Assembly (NCBI GenBank): GCA_963696875.1
Contig: CAVOLQ010000004.1
Location: forward strand, 124,001 to 188,000
Direction: 5' to 3'
Origin: Albibacterium sp963696875
GTDB taxonomy: Bacteria; Bacteroidota; Bacteroidia; Sphingobacteriales; Sphingobacteriaceae
Length of the DNA stretch: 64,000 nucleotides
Shown here: positions 28,470-37,349 of the stretch, piece by piece
Numbering within the stretch: position 1 is the first letter of the stretch
Layout of the letters: each line of letters opens with the position of its first letter
Made by a program: the position numbers and the translations under genes
Notes under the pieces: model-generated
The model's input: only the letters and a program-made list of their open reading frames with translations
What the model was told of the DNA's origin: nothing
Databases searched by the model: none

Positions 28470-28674
28470 GTTATACTACAGCGCAGCGAAGGATCTACTC
28501 TGGTAACATAGATTTTTGTCATCCTGGAGCGCAGCGAAGGATCTACCCTGGTAACATAGATTTTTGTCATCCTGGAGCGCAGCGAAGGATCTACCCTGGT
28601 AACAAGGATTAGGTTATTATGCATTGACGTATATAAACGAAGATTCTTCGTAAACTCAGAATGACATAGATTTT
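28470..28674. repeat. REP-like 48-bp tandem units plus 72-bp direct repeat, right of the GIY-YIG gene
   Basis: A partial unit (about 28475-28502) is followed by two identical 48-bp units, 28503-28550 and 28551-28598, each with CATCCTGGAGCGCAGCGAAG inside. Then comes the 72-bp segment 28603-28674 shared with 27850-27921. The unit length is a multiple of three, so one frame stays open and mimics a repetitive peptide; I do not consider that coding. Confidence 0.88.
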
Positions 28675-28679
28675 AAGAG

Positions 28680-29129
28680 CTAATCTTTTACAGAAAGATA
28701 GATGTCAACTTCAGCATTTTCCCAATCCCGACTTCTTTCGTCGTAAATTTCAAAATCAAATCCGAATTCTCTGTTGATATCAGCTTTCCAAATGTTTTGC
28801 CAAGCTTCGCCAATGCAGTCTGGCATCTTACCTTTTGCGGTTATTTTCTGATAAGTTTGGTTTGGGATAAGTAGCTCGTCTAGGTTTTCCGGAGTTTTAA
28901 AATCGGCATCTACTTGACAACCGATAAAATAGGAAAAGGTTCCTGTTTCGTCGCTGTCGTAGTCAAAATACACCGCATAAATTGCATCGGAAGTTTTATT
29001 CGGAATTTCTTTAGCAATGGCATTTATTTCAAATTTTTGCCATAATTCTCCGCAATCCTTTGCTGACTGTCCGTTTTCATTTGTTGACCTTCTGTTTAGT
29101 TTTAGTCCAATAAGTTTAAATTCAGGCAT
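28680..29129 (-). CDS. GyrI-like / AraC-effector-binding domain protein (Cass2-like)
   Basis: 149-aa stand-alone effector-binding domain. Segments fitting the family are the opening strand FKLIGLKLNRRS, the helix CGELWQKFEINAIAKEIPNK, the strand AIYAVYFDYDSDETGTFSYFIGCQV, and the late AWQNIWKADINREFGFDFEIYD. No DNA-binding domain is present. Such proteins bind small cationic ligands or act as GyrI-like modulators. It is a single gene between the repeat cluster and a toxin-antitoxin pair; its role here is unknown. Confidence 0.8.
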   Translation of the reverse strand: MPEFKLIGLKLNRRSTNENGQSAKDCGELWQKFEINAIAKEIPNKTSDAIYAVYFDYDSDETGTFSYFIGCQVDADFKTPENLDELLIPNQTYQKITAKGKMPDCIGEAWQNIWKADINREFGFDFEIYDERSRDWENAEVDIYLSVKD

Positions 29130-29174
29130 ATAAAGGGTTTTTAGCTGGTAAGAATAACAGTTTATATCAACTTT

Positions 29175-29465
29175 CTAATTCCAAAATGGTTCTTGTCGAT
29201 TGTCTACTATATATAATAAGATAATGTGAGTATTTGTAACTTGATAATACAGGGAGCTTAATTTACTAATTGGTGCTTTACGGATGCTGCTGTCGAACTG
29301 GATTGCCTTATACATTTGAGGAAATTTAGCAATTTTCTCTATGACACCTTCTGCTTTCTTAATAAATTTATTAGTTGTTGTTTCTCCCCATTTTTCATCA
29401 ATAAATATTACAACTGCTTTGAAAGTATCTTCAAAAGTTTTCGAATACTGTACAGCTAATACCAT
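29175..29465 (-). CDS. RelE/ParE-superfamily toxin
   Basis: 96-aa protein with the RelE/ParE layout: an N-terminal pair of helices (FEDTFKAVVIFIDEKWGETTTNKFIKKAEGVIEKI), FPQMYKAIQFDSSIRKAPI in the middle and the closing strands YYQVTNTHIILLYIVDNRQEP. This arrangement is typical of ParE-like toxins, which inhibit gyrase or cut mRNA. Its ATG immediately follows the antitoxin stop, so the two are co-translated. Confidence 0.85.
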   Translation of the reverse strand: MVLAVQYSKTFEDTFKAVVIFIDEKWGETTTNKFIKKAEGVIEKIAKFPQMYKAIQFDSSIRKAPISKLSSLYYQVTNTHIILLYIVDNRQEPFWN

Positions 29466-29672
29466 TTAACGATTAAGTATGGCTTTTAATCCTTTATACT
29501 CTTTGACTCTACCATTAGTAACATCGTCTTTTGCTTTTAAAAGACCGGCCATTACATGTGGCGGTATTTCAGTATCCTCCTCAAGCTGATATTGTAAATT
29601 TAAAGCATCTAGAACTGCCAGGATTGCCTTCTCAGATTTTTCGTTATCTATATGTACAGTTAAGGTTGTCAT
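29466..29672 (-). CDS. Antitoxin partner of the RelE/ParE toxin
   Basis: 68-aa acidic protein directly upstream of the toxin gene with no gap. The N-terminal part (TLTVHIDNEKSEKAILAVLDALNLQYQLEED) resembles the small antitoxins found in Bacteroidetes, and the C-terminal helix (DVTNGRVKEYKGLKAILNR) is a plausible toxin-binding arm. Identification rests mainly on size, position and coupling. Confidence 0.75.
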   Translation of the reverse strand: MTTLTVHIDNEKSEKAILAVLDALNLQYQLEEDTEIPPHVMAGLLKAKDDVTNGRVKEYKGLKAILNR

Positions 29673-29749
29673 TTAGTAAAGATAGTAAGAATTATTTTCA
29701 AATAGAAATTCACGTTTTCCTGCCACCTTAAGACCTCCATTTGTGAACT

Positions 29750-29782
29750 GATTCCATAGCGGAGCGAAGGATCTCCTTAGAA
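29750..29782 (+). repeat. Single REP-like core
   Basis: A fragment with GCGGAGCGAAGGATCTCCTT matches the 48-bp repeat core seen at 27908-28003 and 28503-28598. It lies directly downstream of the LytTR-like gene. Confidence 0.6.
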
Positions 29783-29783
29783 T

Positions 29784-30686
29784 TTATTCACCTAACCATT
29801 GTATAAAATCTTTAGCCAAGCCTTTTGATACGTATAGCCGTTCGTCATAAGGATAGTTCAAGTCCAATAAAATATTTCCATCCGCCTGTGCTCTATACCC
29901 GTTTACCACCTCCTTATTAATAATGTAATCTCGCCCAGCTTTTTTGTACTGACGCTGATCAAGGAAATTATGTAAGAACCTAAGCGAACGGTTATCTTCC
30001 AATACCTCATCTTCAGGATCTAAAGGGTAGATTTTATTAATTCCATCATTATAAACAATCAAGGCTATTTGCATATCTAATAGAAAAATAGATTTACCAT
30101 CTCTGATTGCAATTACCGGATTTTTTGATTGTGATTCATTTTCCTCTACCTCATTTTCATTGCCTCTTTCCTTCATATTTAGTGCATGCAAAGATCTAAT
30201 ACAAACATACAATGGATAGGTGGCTGCCAAAGTGATTGAAAATGGAATTTGAAAAAGATTATTTGGTATGCGTAGTAAAGATCGTCCCGTCATTTGATGG
30301 TAGAACATACTATAATACTCCATAAAAAACATCGGCCCCAATATGGTTACTAACGCTTGCAGACTCATTCTAAGTTTCCATCCCTTTTTCCAGGGCGTAG
30401 CCTTATCTAAAATTCCACTTATAAAATGGATATATTCCATTGCTAAATAGATCATCAGCCAAATGAACAAAACATCGATGTAATAAGCATCTGTTTTATA
30501 GATGTATTCATAAATCTTCCAGCCTTTTCCAATAGGGTATCCCGCAGATGCGGCGAACAATGCGACAAAAAAAGACAGTATTAATCGAAAGCGACTACTC
30601 TCTTGATAACTCTCCATATCATCAAGCTCATTGTCCTTTCTCAGAGGAAATTCGTCCATAATAAGATGATAAAATAAATGATGCAA
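29784..30686 (-). CDS. Membrane protein with C-terminal LytTR-like domain
   Basis: 300 aa. Four hydrophobic segments lie at about residues 32-52, 68-92, 106-125 and 148-168. A charged linker follows (KERGNENEVEENESQ) and then a cytoplasmic domain (about 188-300) whose pattern FLLDMQIALIVYNDGINKIY...LRFLHNFLDQRQYKKAGRDYIINKEVV...YVSKGLAKDFIQWL suggests a LytTR DNA-binding fold. Such proteins are membrane-tethered regulators. The start at M10 (30659) is also possible. No partner gene is adjacent. Confidence 0.65.
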   Translation of the reverse strand: MHHLFYHLIMDEFPLRKDNELDDMESYQESSRFRLILSFFVALFAASAGYPIGKGWKIYEYIYKTDAYYIDVLFIWLMIYLAMEYIHFISGILDKATPWKKGWKLRMSLQALVTILGPMFFMEYYSMFYHQMTGRSLLRIPNNLFQIPFSITLAATYPLYVCIRSLHALNMKERGNENEVEENESQSKNPVIAIRDGKSIFLLDMQIALIVYNDGINKIYPLDPEDEVLEDNRSLRFLHNFLDQRQYKKAGRDYIINKEVVNGYRAQADGNILLDLNYPYDERLYVSKGLAKDFIQWLGE

Positions 30687-31488
30687 GCCCTTAAAAAGGC
30701 TAATAAAAGCCTTATCGTTTATTCAAAAAACACCAACTTACTAATTAAACCTCTTATTTGCAATTATTTACCTTAAATCTCGAGTTTTTTCATCGCTATT
30801 TGCATTCACTCACCAGCTTCGATCAATGAATATGGATATCAACGAACGGATAGTTTAATTTGAAAACAAGAGCACAGTACTCTTTAAAGAAATGGGATGC
30901 GTATCGGAGCCGCGATCACTTTCCCGGTGATGGAGTCCTTGACAAAGTAGCCATAGGGTACAGACCAGCTACTCATATCCGCCGATACGCTAAGGTTCAG
31001 TCGGATGTCGGGACATAGGGACGCGGGTACAGCGACAAAGTGCAAACAAAACCTATGGGCAGGCCGCGCCTAGGATGCGCCGCTGAGAAAAAGGTAATAG
31101 TAAGGAAATGGAATAACGCCTACTATGCTAAGTCCAAAAAAGAAACAAGACATGAAAACAAACATGACAGCAATACAAACGATAACCGCACTCCTCGCTA
31201 AACTAAGGAGGCTGTACCTGCCTATTCGGACAAGGCTGCATGAATTGTTTATGGATTTTTCTTTGGACTGTACAAATTTCATTGATGAGATATGTATAGC
31301 TCCACCTCAACTTATCACCTTAGCTCAAAAGAGAGTCGAAAATAGAATGAGGTATCCGCGAAAGTTTGCTTTGTTCAGGCGTAGTTGGGTCTTTCAGCTT
31401 CAAGGCTAAGCTGACTGATCAACATAGCGGATCCCTCTAATGCATCAAGGAGGCAAAACTACATGCAACAAAAGCAAAGAAAATAAAT
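30687..31488. other. 800-bp gap with a GC-rich segment and possible gene remnants
   Basis: From about 30895 to 31085 the DNA is visibly richer in G and C than its surroundings. On the minus strand a stop-to-stop frame of 61 codons (31072 to 30884) is open and ends ...KVIAAPIRIPFL, without a convincing start. On the plus strand an ORF of 94 codons (31125-31409) is open; I recognise neither. This could be the remains of a transferred gene. The rest of the gap shows nothing. Confidence 0.4.
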
Positions 31489-31803
31489 ATGATAAGAAAA
31501 TATATTATGGTTGTCACAGTAGCTGTGATCGCCATAGGAACGGCCGCGTTTAAGGCGCTGGATAATAATGTTATTGAAAAGGAATACCGTTATTTAAAGA
31601 ATGACGACACAGATATCAATCAAGTAGCATCATGGGAAGAAGTTACCAGTTCGGAACCTATTGATTGCGATAATTTGAATCAGCTACCATGCGTCATCAG
31701 CATTTCGGGCAGCTTAGTTGACTTTCTACAAGAAAACAACACATTAGGTAAAATAATGGCTTCTGACGAGTTGAAATCAACAAAATCAGCAGGAAGCAAT
31801 TAA
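31489..31803 (+). CDS. Small exported protein with a Cys pair (DUF6520-like)
   Basis: 104-aa protein: an N-terminal hydrophobic signal (residues 3-20, MVVTVAVIAIGTAAF), then a short acidic mature part with CDNLNQLPC (two Cys eight residues apart). The layout resembles the DUF6520 family of small Bacteroidetes exported peptides, but the match is by eye. It faces the TlpA-SusC-SusD operon and shares a terminator with it. The function is unknown. Confidence 0.6.
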   Translation: MIRKYIMVVTVAVIAIGTAAFKALDNNVIEKEYRYLKNDDTDINQVASWEEVTSSEPIDCDNLNQLPCVISISGSLVDFLQENNTLGKIMASDELKSTKSAGSN

Positions 31804-31816
31804 CGGGCTTCGATGC

Positions 31817-31854
31817 AAAAACGATGGGCAAATAATATTTGCCCATCGTTTTTT
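31817..31854. terminator. Bidirectional intrinsic terminator
   Basis: A perfect 12-bp stem, CGATGGGCAAAT (31822-31833) with ATTTGCCCATCG (31837-31848), and a three-base loop. T6 follows on the plus strand and A5 precedes it, giving T5 on the minus strand. It serves the small exported protein gene and the convergent susD-like gene. Confidence 0.88.
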
Positions 31855-33205
31855 AATAAGTATTTTGAATCAATCCTGAAAGTCCGATCAAGTCATCCGG
31901 CAATGGTAATGCGAAACCTTTTTCATTCGGTTTCAACACATAATCATTCCCTTTTAACGTTCTCCTTAATTCAATATTAGCGTTAAGTCGATTCAAGCGC
32001 TTGACGTCCACCCACCTTAAACCCCGCATTAACAACTCTTTTCTTCTTTCCTTCAAAATGTAACTTATTAATTCGGACTGTTCCAGTATAACTATAGGAA
32101 GGAACTTCCCCCTTTTATAACGATTTATCAAGAGGTTGTTCATATCATTCAAAGCATCATTCAAATTCCCATTCCTTGCGGAAGATTCCGCTCTAATCAA
32201 ATAAATTTCATTCACTGCTACTCCAGAAAACAGGACACTTGAGCCTTCATAACTCCCCTTAAAGCCATAGGTGCCGTCTCCATTGTTTTTAAGGAAAATA
32301 ATACGCCTCAAATCATCCTCATCAAACAAGTTTACTAAGTGAGGATCTATTTTGGCAACACTATTAACGAGCATTGGCGCAGGTGTAAAACTATCATGCA
32401 ATATCTCAATATTAAATTGAGGTACTGGGAAGTTAGCAGATGCGTTAAGATTATTAAAGTCCAAGAGATTTGATGAAAGCATAAGGCAAGAGTCTGCATA
32501 AGAAAATGCTTGGTCATACAGATTCATTGACCAATAAGTTCTTGCTAATAAACCATAGGCAGCAGCTTTGGATGGTCTCATTACATGCTTCTGCGTTGTT
32601 GGCAAAAAAGAAATCGCATGCTTTAAATCAGCAATCACTTGGTTATATCCATCCGACACACTCGCTCTCACAGATGGCTTGTTAAAATCTACACCGAATC
32701 GTAGCGGTACTCCAAGGTCAATTTTTGAATTCTCAGGGTGGTAAGCTTCCGCCCATACATATAGGCTATTAAGGTAATTTTTAGCCCTGTAAAAATAAGC
32801 CTGGCCTTTAATATTTCGAAGCATTTCCACCTCAGAAGAAAGGTGTTTAATGTTATCAGAGAATTCCAATACACTATTCGCTCTATATATCGCTCGGTAA
32901 TTATAATACCATTCATTTATTTCGGGTTGAAAAATATTGGATTTTTCCCAGATATACATTCTACGCTCAATCTCTGATCTGCTATTGTAACTGGCTTCAG
33001 TTAAATAATAGTCTGTACTACTTAGCTCCGCGGCTCTTCCGTCTACATAGTTCAATACTTGATAATGATCGAGAAGACTTTGCAGATCCCTTACAGTAGA
33101 AGGGATAGCTAATGATTGATCTGGCTTTACATCTAAAAAACTATTGCAAGACGTTAAAGAAGACCACGACAAAAATAGCGCTAAGCCTAGATAAAAAATT
33201 TTCAT
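31853..33205 (-). CDS. SusD/RagB-family lipoprotein
   Basis: 450-aa outer-membrane lipoprotein, shorter than most SusD proteins. Signal peptide with lipobox LTSC (C20). The family is recognised from NSFLDVKPDQSLAIPST, the helix region AQAYFYRAKNYLNSLYVWAEAYH (in KGQAYFYRAKNYL...), AVNEIYLIRAESSARNGNL and LKERRKELLMRGLRWVDVKRLN. It follows susC by 8 bp. It belongs to the TlpA-SusC-SusD operon type common in Sphingobacteriaceae, whose ligands are mostly unknown. Confidence 0.92.
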   Translation of the reverse strand: MKIFYLGLALFLSWSSLTSCNSFLDVKPDQSLAIPSTVRDLQSLLDHYQVLNYVDGRAAELSSTDYYLTEASYNSRSEIERRMYIWEKSNIFQPEINEWYYNYRAIYRANSVLEFSDNIKHLSSEVEMLRNIKGQAYFYRAKNYLNSLYVWAEAYHPENSKIDLGVPLRFGVDFNKPSVRASVSDGYNQVIADLKHAISFLPTTQKHVMRPSKAAAYGLLARTYWSMNLYDQAFSYADSCLMLSSNLLDFNNLNASANFPVPQFNIEILHDSFTPAPMLVNSVAKIDPHLVNLFDEDDLRRIIFLKNNGDGTYGFKGSYEGSSVLFSGVAVNEIYLIRAESSARNGNLNDALNDMNNLLINRYKRGKFLPIVILEQSELISYILKERRKELLMRGLRWVDVKRLNRLNANIELRRTLKGNDYVLKPNEKGFALPLPDDLIGLSGLIQNTY

Positions 33206-33213
33206 AATATGTT

Positions 33214-36200
33214 TTATTTAAAAATTACTTTAAAGCCCAAAGTGATGACCCTTTGTTCAGGCAACTCGGCATAATCAGGGTCTAATCCATGGTTATTTGC
33301 ACTCCATAGCAACCCGAGTTTATTTGCATTTAAGAACATTTCTGCATAAGAAAACCTGTTGTTCTTTAATTTCTCTAAGTTGATATTTCGTGTAATATTT
33401 ACATAATGTAGTCGTAAATGGTCCCCCTTTACTATGTTTGCTTCCGAACCTGCATAAAAAGCATCTCTATTTGATGAAGAGGGATAAACCATGCTAGGAA
33501 CCGATGTTTTTGTTTCATCGCCTGGATTTTGCCATCTCAATGCAAAATCACCATGACCATTTCTTAAGGAAAATAAATTCCCATAATGTATGGTAGATTT
33601 TTTGAAATAATGACCACCCTTAAAACTAACTCTAAAATCAAGTGACCAGTTTCTAAGAATAAATCTATTACCTAAAGCTGCTACTACTACAGGAAACGCA
33701 GGTCCATGATAAAACAAATCTTCCACCATCGTTTGGGAGCCTGTCAATGCACTATGATCGTTACTTTTTTCACCGTCAATTATGCCCAGAGGATCACCCG
33801 TTTTACCATCCAGCCCGGCCCACTTGTATGACATTACTGAATGTACTGGCCTGCCCTCCAAACCGGTGATACTTACATTGCCATTCAAGTAGTTTCTTCC
33901 TTGTAAGTTGCTATTATAATTTTCTATTACTTCATCCTTATAGGCATTTACGAATAGACTTGAAATCCAACGTAGCCGCCCGAATTCATTGGTGACGTTC
34001 AGGTCAAAATCCAAACCGTTTGCTTTTATATTTGCTACATTTTTATTCATGGTAAGGCTTATTCCCGAAGTGTAATCAAGAGGTGTTTCACCGTATAAGT
34101 CTACTCCTCTTTTATGATAATACTCAAGACTTCCCGATACCCTATTGCTTTTGGATGCAAAATCTATCCCCATATTTAACATATAAACACGCTCCCATCT
34201 TAATTGCGGATTTTCATAATTATTGTATACAGCATAAGGTTCTTGCGTAAAAGGTGAATCCGAAGAGTATCTAATTGTTGTCAAAGCTACTCTGTCCGCA
34301 TCAGTATTTCCACTTACACCATAAGTTGCGCGCAACTTCATCAACGGAAACAACTTTAGTTTATAAAATTTTTCATTCGAAAGATTCCAAGCAAAACCGG
34401 TTGAATATAAGGGACTCCATTTATTTTTTGCTTCTACGCCATATAGGTTAGATGCATCCCTTCTAGCACTCAACGAAATGGTATATTTTTCATCAAACGT
34501 ATATGCCATGTTTGAGTATAGGGATATAAACCTTTTATTCCTTTCAAAAACGTTATCCAAGTTTGGAATAAATGTGGCTCGTTCTGTAATATAGTTTTTA
34601 TATGTATTTGCATAATCCACCTGCGCATAGGTCAGGGTGTTTTTATCAAACCCATAGAGCCTACTTCCAATTCCTTTCGTATTTATGTCACGCAGTTCCG
34701 CACCTGCAATCATATTCATTTTAATCAGCCTTATATTCCTTTCAAATCCAAGTTGCGCCCGAAGGTTTTGAACAAGCATTCTGCTATTAACCTGATCCGA
34801 AATACCGCCATATGGTATCGGATATTTATGTTGGCCGTTGTTCTCGAACTGTGTGAATGAATTCACCAAATTCCGTACTAAATAAGACCGATTAGAATGA
34901 ATCGATTTATTTTCAGTTTGTTGTGTTTGATATTGATAGTTTAAGGAAGACGTCAGGCCATCAGCAATCCTATAAGAGGCTTGTATGTTACCCAATAGAT
35001 CTTTAACATGGGTAGATTTGTCAATATTTTCATGATCCTCCAGCGGATAATAATACCAATCCAAAAGCTGACCACGGCCTACTGTATCCAAATAGGTCAT
35101 TCTATAACTTTCAAGTACTGGAATGGAAGAGCCGGTACCATCTGTGAGCCTGGTATAAGGAGGCAGTTCACCGTTCCCAGTCCGAAATGAACCATATGCT
35201 GGTTTTCCAGCACCGCTTATGCTACTAACCAACGAGATTTTTGCATTCACTTGAAATTTATCCGTGAACCGATACCGATGTTCAAAATTTAGATTGGTAC
35301 GTTTATACGTTGCATCTAATTGGTTAGTGTTATTATCATATCCACCAGAAAACCGCCATCCCATATGGTTTGATCCGCTACTCATTTCAAGTCCATATTG
35401 TTGATTTAATTGATTTCGATACACATTATCAAGAAAATCTTTCCTTAAGTCGTTCTCTCTCAATTTAGCAATTGCTGTTTCGGCTTCAGGTGCATTTATT
35501 TTACCATCTCGCTGGGCGATCCGAATTTCCACCAATTCGCTTAAAGGTGTTTTTGCCACCGCATTTTCCTGCTGTGTGTAATAACCTTTATCGAAAAGCA
35601 TTTGTTCAACATCTACAAAATCACTACTGCTTATCTGTTTGTGATAATATAAATCCGGTTTCTCGGCAATAGATATATTTGATCTAAAGCCAACTATTAA
35701 CTCTTGGTTTAACTTGGACTTTTTAGTTGTAATAACGATAACTCCGTTCCCAGCTCTGGCACCCCAAATAGATGCAGCAGCTGCATCTTTTAACACGGTA
35801 ATACTTTCGACATCATTAGGATTTATGTTGTCGAAATCGCCTTCATAAGGAAAATTATCTAGCACAATCAAAGGTGATCGTGGGCCTTTGATCGTGCTCA
35901 ATCCTCGAATCATCATACCATAGCCACGCCCGCCGTTACTTTTTCTATCAATACTATAACCACTGATCATGCCTTCTAATCGACTTATGACATCAGTACC
36001 TAGTTGTTTATTGAAATCATTCTCCGATAAAAATGAAAATGATCCGGTCTGCCTTTCTTTAGGCAAGGTTTGGTAACCCGTATTGATCTCAACAGCTGAT
36101 AACTGATAGATCTCATTTTGCATTTTTATGATCAAAGATGAGTTTAGTGGAAAAGTCAAAATGGTGTCCACTGAAATATAATTAAGGCTATTGAATCTCA

Positions 36201-36396
36201 AGTTGTAACTACCTTTTGGAAGGTTGAACTCAAAATTACCACCAATATCTGTAGATGTCGTTAAAACACCGTTCACTGATATTGATACATTTGATATAGC
36301 ATTCTCTTGGAAATCTATTACTCTTCCTCTTTCCATTTGAGGATATGTTTTTAGAGCAAGAACAAATAAAAAAATAAAAATAATTACTTTTTTCAT
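33214..36396 (-). CDS. SusC/RagA TonB-dependent transporter
   Basis: 1060 aa. Signal peptide 1-20, carboxypeptidase-regulatory-like domain about 22-95 (GRVIDFQENAISNVSISVNG), plug with MMIRGLSTIKGPRSPLIVLD and ASIWGARAGNGVIVITTKKS, then the barrel to the C-terminus. Its ATG overlaps the stop of the TlpA-like gene (ATGA, 36393-36396), and the SusD-like gene follows 8 bp downstream. The trio is therefore translationally coupled, with the thioredoxin-like protein made first. Confidence 0.95.
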   Translation of the reverse strand: MKKVIIFIFLFVLALKTYPQMERGRVIDFQENAISNVSISVNGVLTTSTDIGGNFEFNLPKGSYNLRFNSLNYISVDTILTFPLNSSLIIKMQNEIYQLSAVEINTGYQTLPKERQTGSFSFLSENDFNKQLGTDVISRLEGMISGYSIDRKSNGGRGYGMMIRGLSTIKGPRSPLIVLDNFPYEGDFDNINPNDVESITVLKDAAAASIWGARAGNGVIVITTKKSKLNQELIVGFRSNISIAEKPDLYYHKQISSSDFVDVEQMLFDKGYYTQQENAVAKTPLSELVEIRIAQRDGKINAPEAETAIAKLRENDLRKDFLDNVYRNQLNQQYGLEMSSGSNHMGWRFSGGYDNNTNQLDATYKRTNLNFEHRYRFTDKFQVNAKISLVSSISGAGKPAYGSFRTGNGELPPYTRLTDGTGSSIPVLESYRMTYLDTVGRGQLLDWYYYPLEDHENIDKSTHVKDLLGNIQASYRIADGLTSSLNYQYQTQQTENKSIHSNRSYLVRNLVNSFTQFENNGQHKYPIPYGGISDQVNSRMLVQNLRAQLGFERNIRLIKMNMIAGAELRDINTKGIGSRLYGFDKNTLTYAQVDYANTYKNYITERATFIPNLDNVFERNKRFISLYSNMAYTFDEKYTISLSARRDASNLYGVEAKNKWSPLYSTGFAWNLSNEKFYKLKLFPLMKLRATYGVSGNTDADRVALTTIRYSSDSPFTQEPYAVYNNYENPQLRWERVYMLNMGIDFASKSNRVSGSLEYYHKRGVDLYGETPLDYTSGISLTMNKNVANIKANGLDFDLNVTNEFGRLRWISSLFVNAYKDEVIENYNSNLQGRNYLNGNVSITGLEGRPVHSVMSYKWAGLDGKTGDPLGIIDGEKSNDHSALTGSQTMVEDLFYHGPAFPVVVAALGNRFILRNWSLDFRVSFKGGHYFKKSTIHYGNLFSLRNGHGDFALRWQNPGDETKTSVPSMVYPSSSNRDAFYAGSEANIVKGDHLRLHYVNITRNINLEKLKNNRFSYAEMFLNANKLGLLWSANNHGLDPDYAELPEQRVITLGFKVIFK

Positions 36397-37349
36397 CTTA
36401 CCTCTCCCTTCCGTAAGTCCATATTTTTGCTCATATACAATTTATTGCTTCGTTCAAGCATATGCTTAATATTATCTTCACTTAGCATTTCTGAAGTTGT
36501 AATTGCACGAACTTGATTATTGATAATCCATACATAATGCGGGATAACCCGATTGGGAAAATACTTGAACAACATTTCATCGTTGATGATCGAAGCAAGA
36601 TCAAAGGTTCTGTAAGGCGTTTTTTTGCCTGTCATCAACAAATCTATCCTTTCAAAAGTATCTTTCGTTTGGGCTGAATTAACTAATAATACTGATAAGT
36701 CGTCTTTAAAGCGCGTTTGGAGTTCTTCCAACTTGGAGAAATTCACGATGCAACTTCCGCACCATGTTGCCCAAAAGTCAAGTATTAAAAGGTTTCCTTT
36801 AGACGATTGAAGGTTTCCTGTAATTGTGTCTCCTTTATGATAAAAAGTATGTTCCCGATCCCAAAAGTCATCTGGTAACATACCTCCAACATAAATAGGA
36901 TCAATTGTTTTAGTTTCCGCCTTAGCGGCAGGAGCTGTATGCACTACAGGCTCCTGCGCCAGTGCGGCACCACATGAAACAAAAACAAGTATTAGAAAAG
37001 GTATGAGGTGATAGGCATTAGGTATTAGCTTACCAACAACAGCCCGTACAAGGCAACTCATATCTGATCGCTGATTGCCGACAGCTGATAGCTTTTTTTT
37101 AGGTATTAGCGATTTAGCTGGTAACCAACTATCCAAAACTGATGGCTGATTGCACAAATCTGACAGCTGTTTTGTAGATAGGATGTAATATGTTTTAGGT
37201 ATTAACCAGAGTTTGGCCTGATGGCTTATAAGCGATCGCTGACAGCTCCATTCTGATGGCTGATGGCTGATGGCTGACAGCTGGTAACTGCCAACTGATA
37301 TCTCTCGGTCGGGGCACAGCCCGGGCCTTAAGCGTAAAAGTGCTTTCAT
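36393..37349 (-). CDS. TlpA-like thioredoxin-fold protein with repeat-derived 5' end
   Basis: Periplasmic thiol-disulfide oxidoreductase of the TlpA/ResA type. The thioredoxin domain fills the C-terminal half: LLILDFWATWCGSC with C197 and C200 in full-frame numbering, and a cis-Pro region VIPHYVW. Codons 1-96 run through interspersed-repeat DNA and resemble no signal peptide. From M97 (ATG at 37061) a hydrophobic export signal follows (HLIPFLILVFVSCGAALAQ), so the 37061 start is preferred; the frame remains open to 37349. Coupled to the downstream susC by a 4-bp overlap. It may reduce disulfides in the ligand or in SusCD; this is inference. Confidence 0.82.
   Translation of the reverse strand: MKALLRLRPGLCPDREISVGSYQLSAISHQPSEWSCQRSLISHQAKLWLIPKTYYILSTKQLSDLCNQPSVLDSWLPAKSLIPKKKLSAVGNQRSDMSCLVRAVVGKLIPNAYHLIPFLILVFVSCGAALAQEPVVHTAPAAKAETKTIDPIYVGGMLPDDFWDREHTFYHKGDTITGNLQSSKGNLLILDFWATWCGSCIVNFSKLEELQTRFKDDLSVLLVNSAQTKDTFERIDLLMTGKKTPYRTFDLASIINDEMLFKYFPNRVIPHYVWIINNQVRAITTSEMLSEDNIKHMLERSNKLYMSKNMDLRKGEVR
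37059..37300. repeat. GCTGAT-rich interspersed repeat cluster
   Basis: Multiple imperfect copies of GCTGATGGCTGA / AGCTGTCAGC-type words and of TTAGGTATTAGC-type words. Related tracts occur at 49591-49632, 49711-49750 and 55082-55111. The cluster overlaps the open 5' extension of the TlpA-like gene. Confidence 0.75.

Noticed and set aside
28475..28598. CRISPR-like array
   Set aside because: Units are directly abutting with no unique spacers and no cas genes nearby.
28424..28624. Open frame with a 16-residue repeated peptide on the minus strand
   Set aside because: It is the translation of 48-bp non-coding tandem repeats; the same repeats occur outside any frame elsewhere.
31125..31409. 94-codon plus-strand ORF
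   Set aside because: No recognisable family or operon context; kept only as a remark on the gap.
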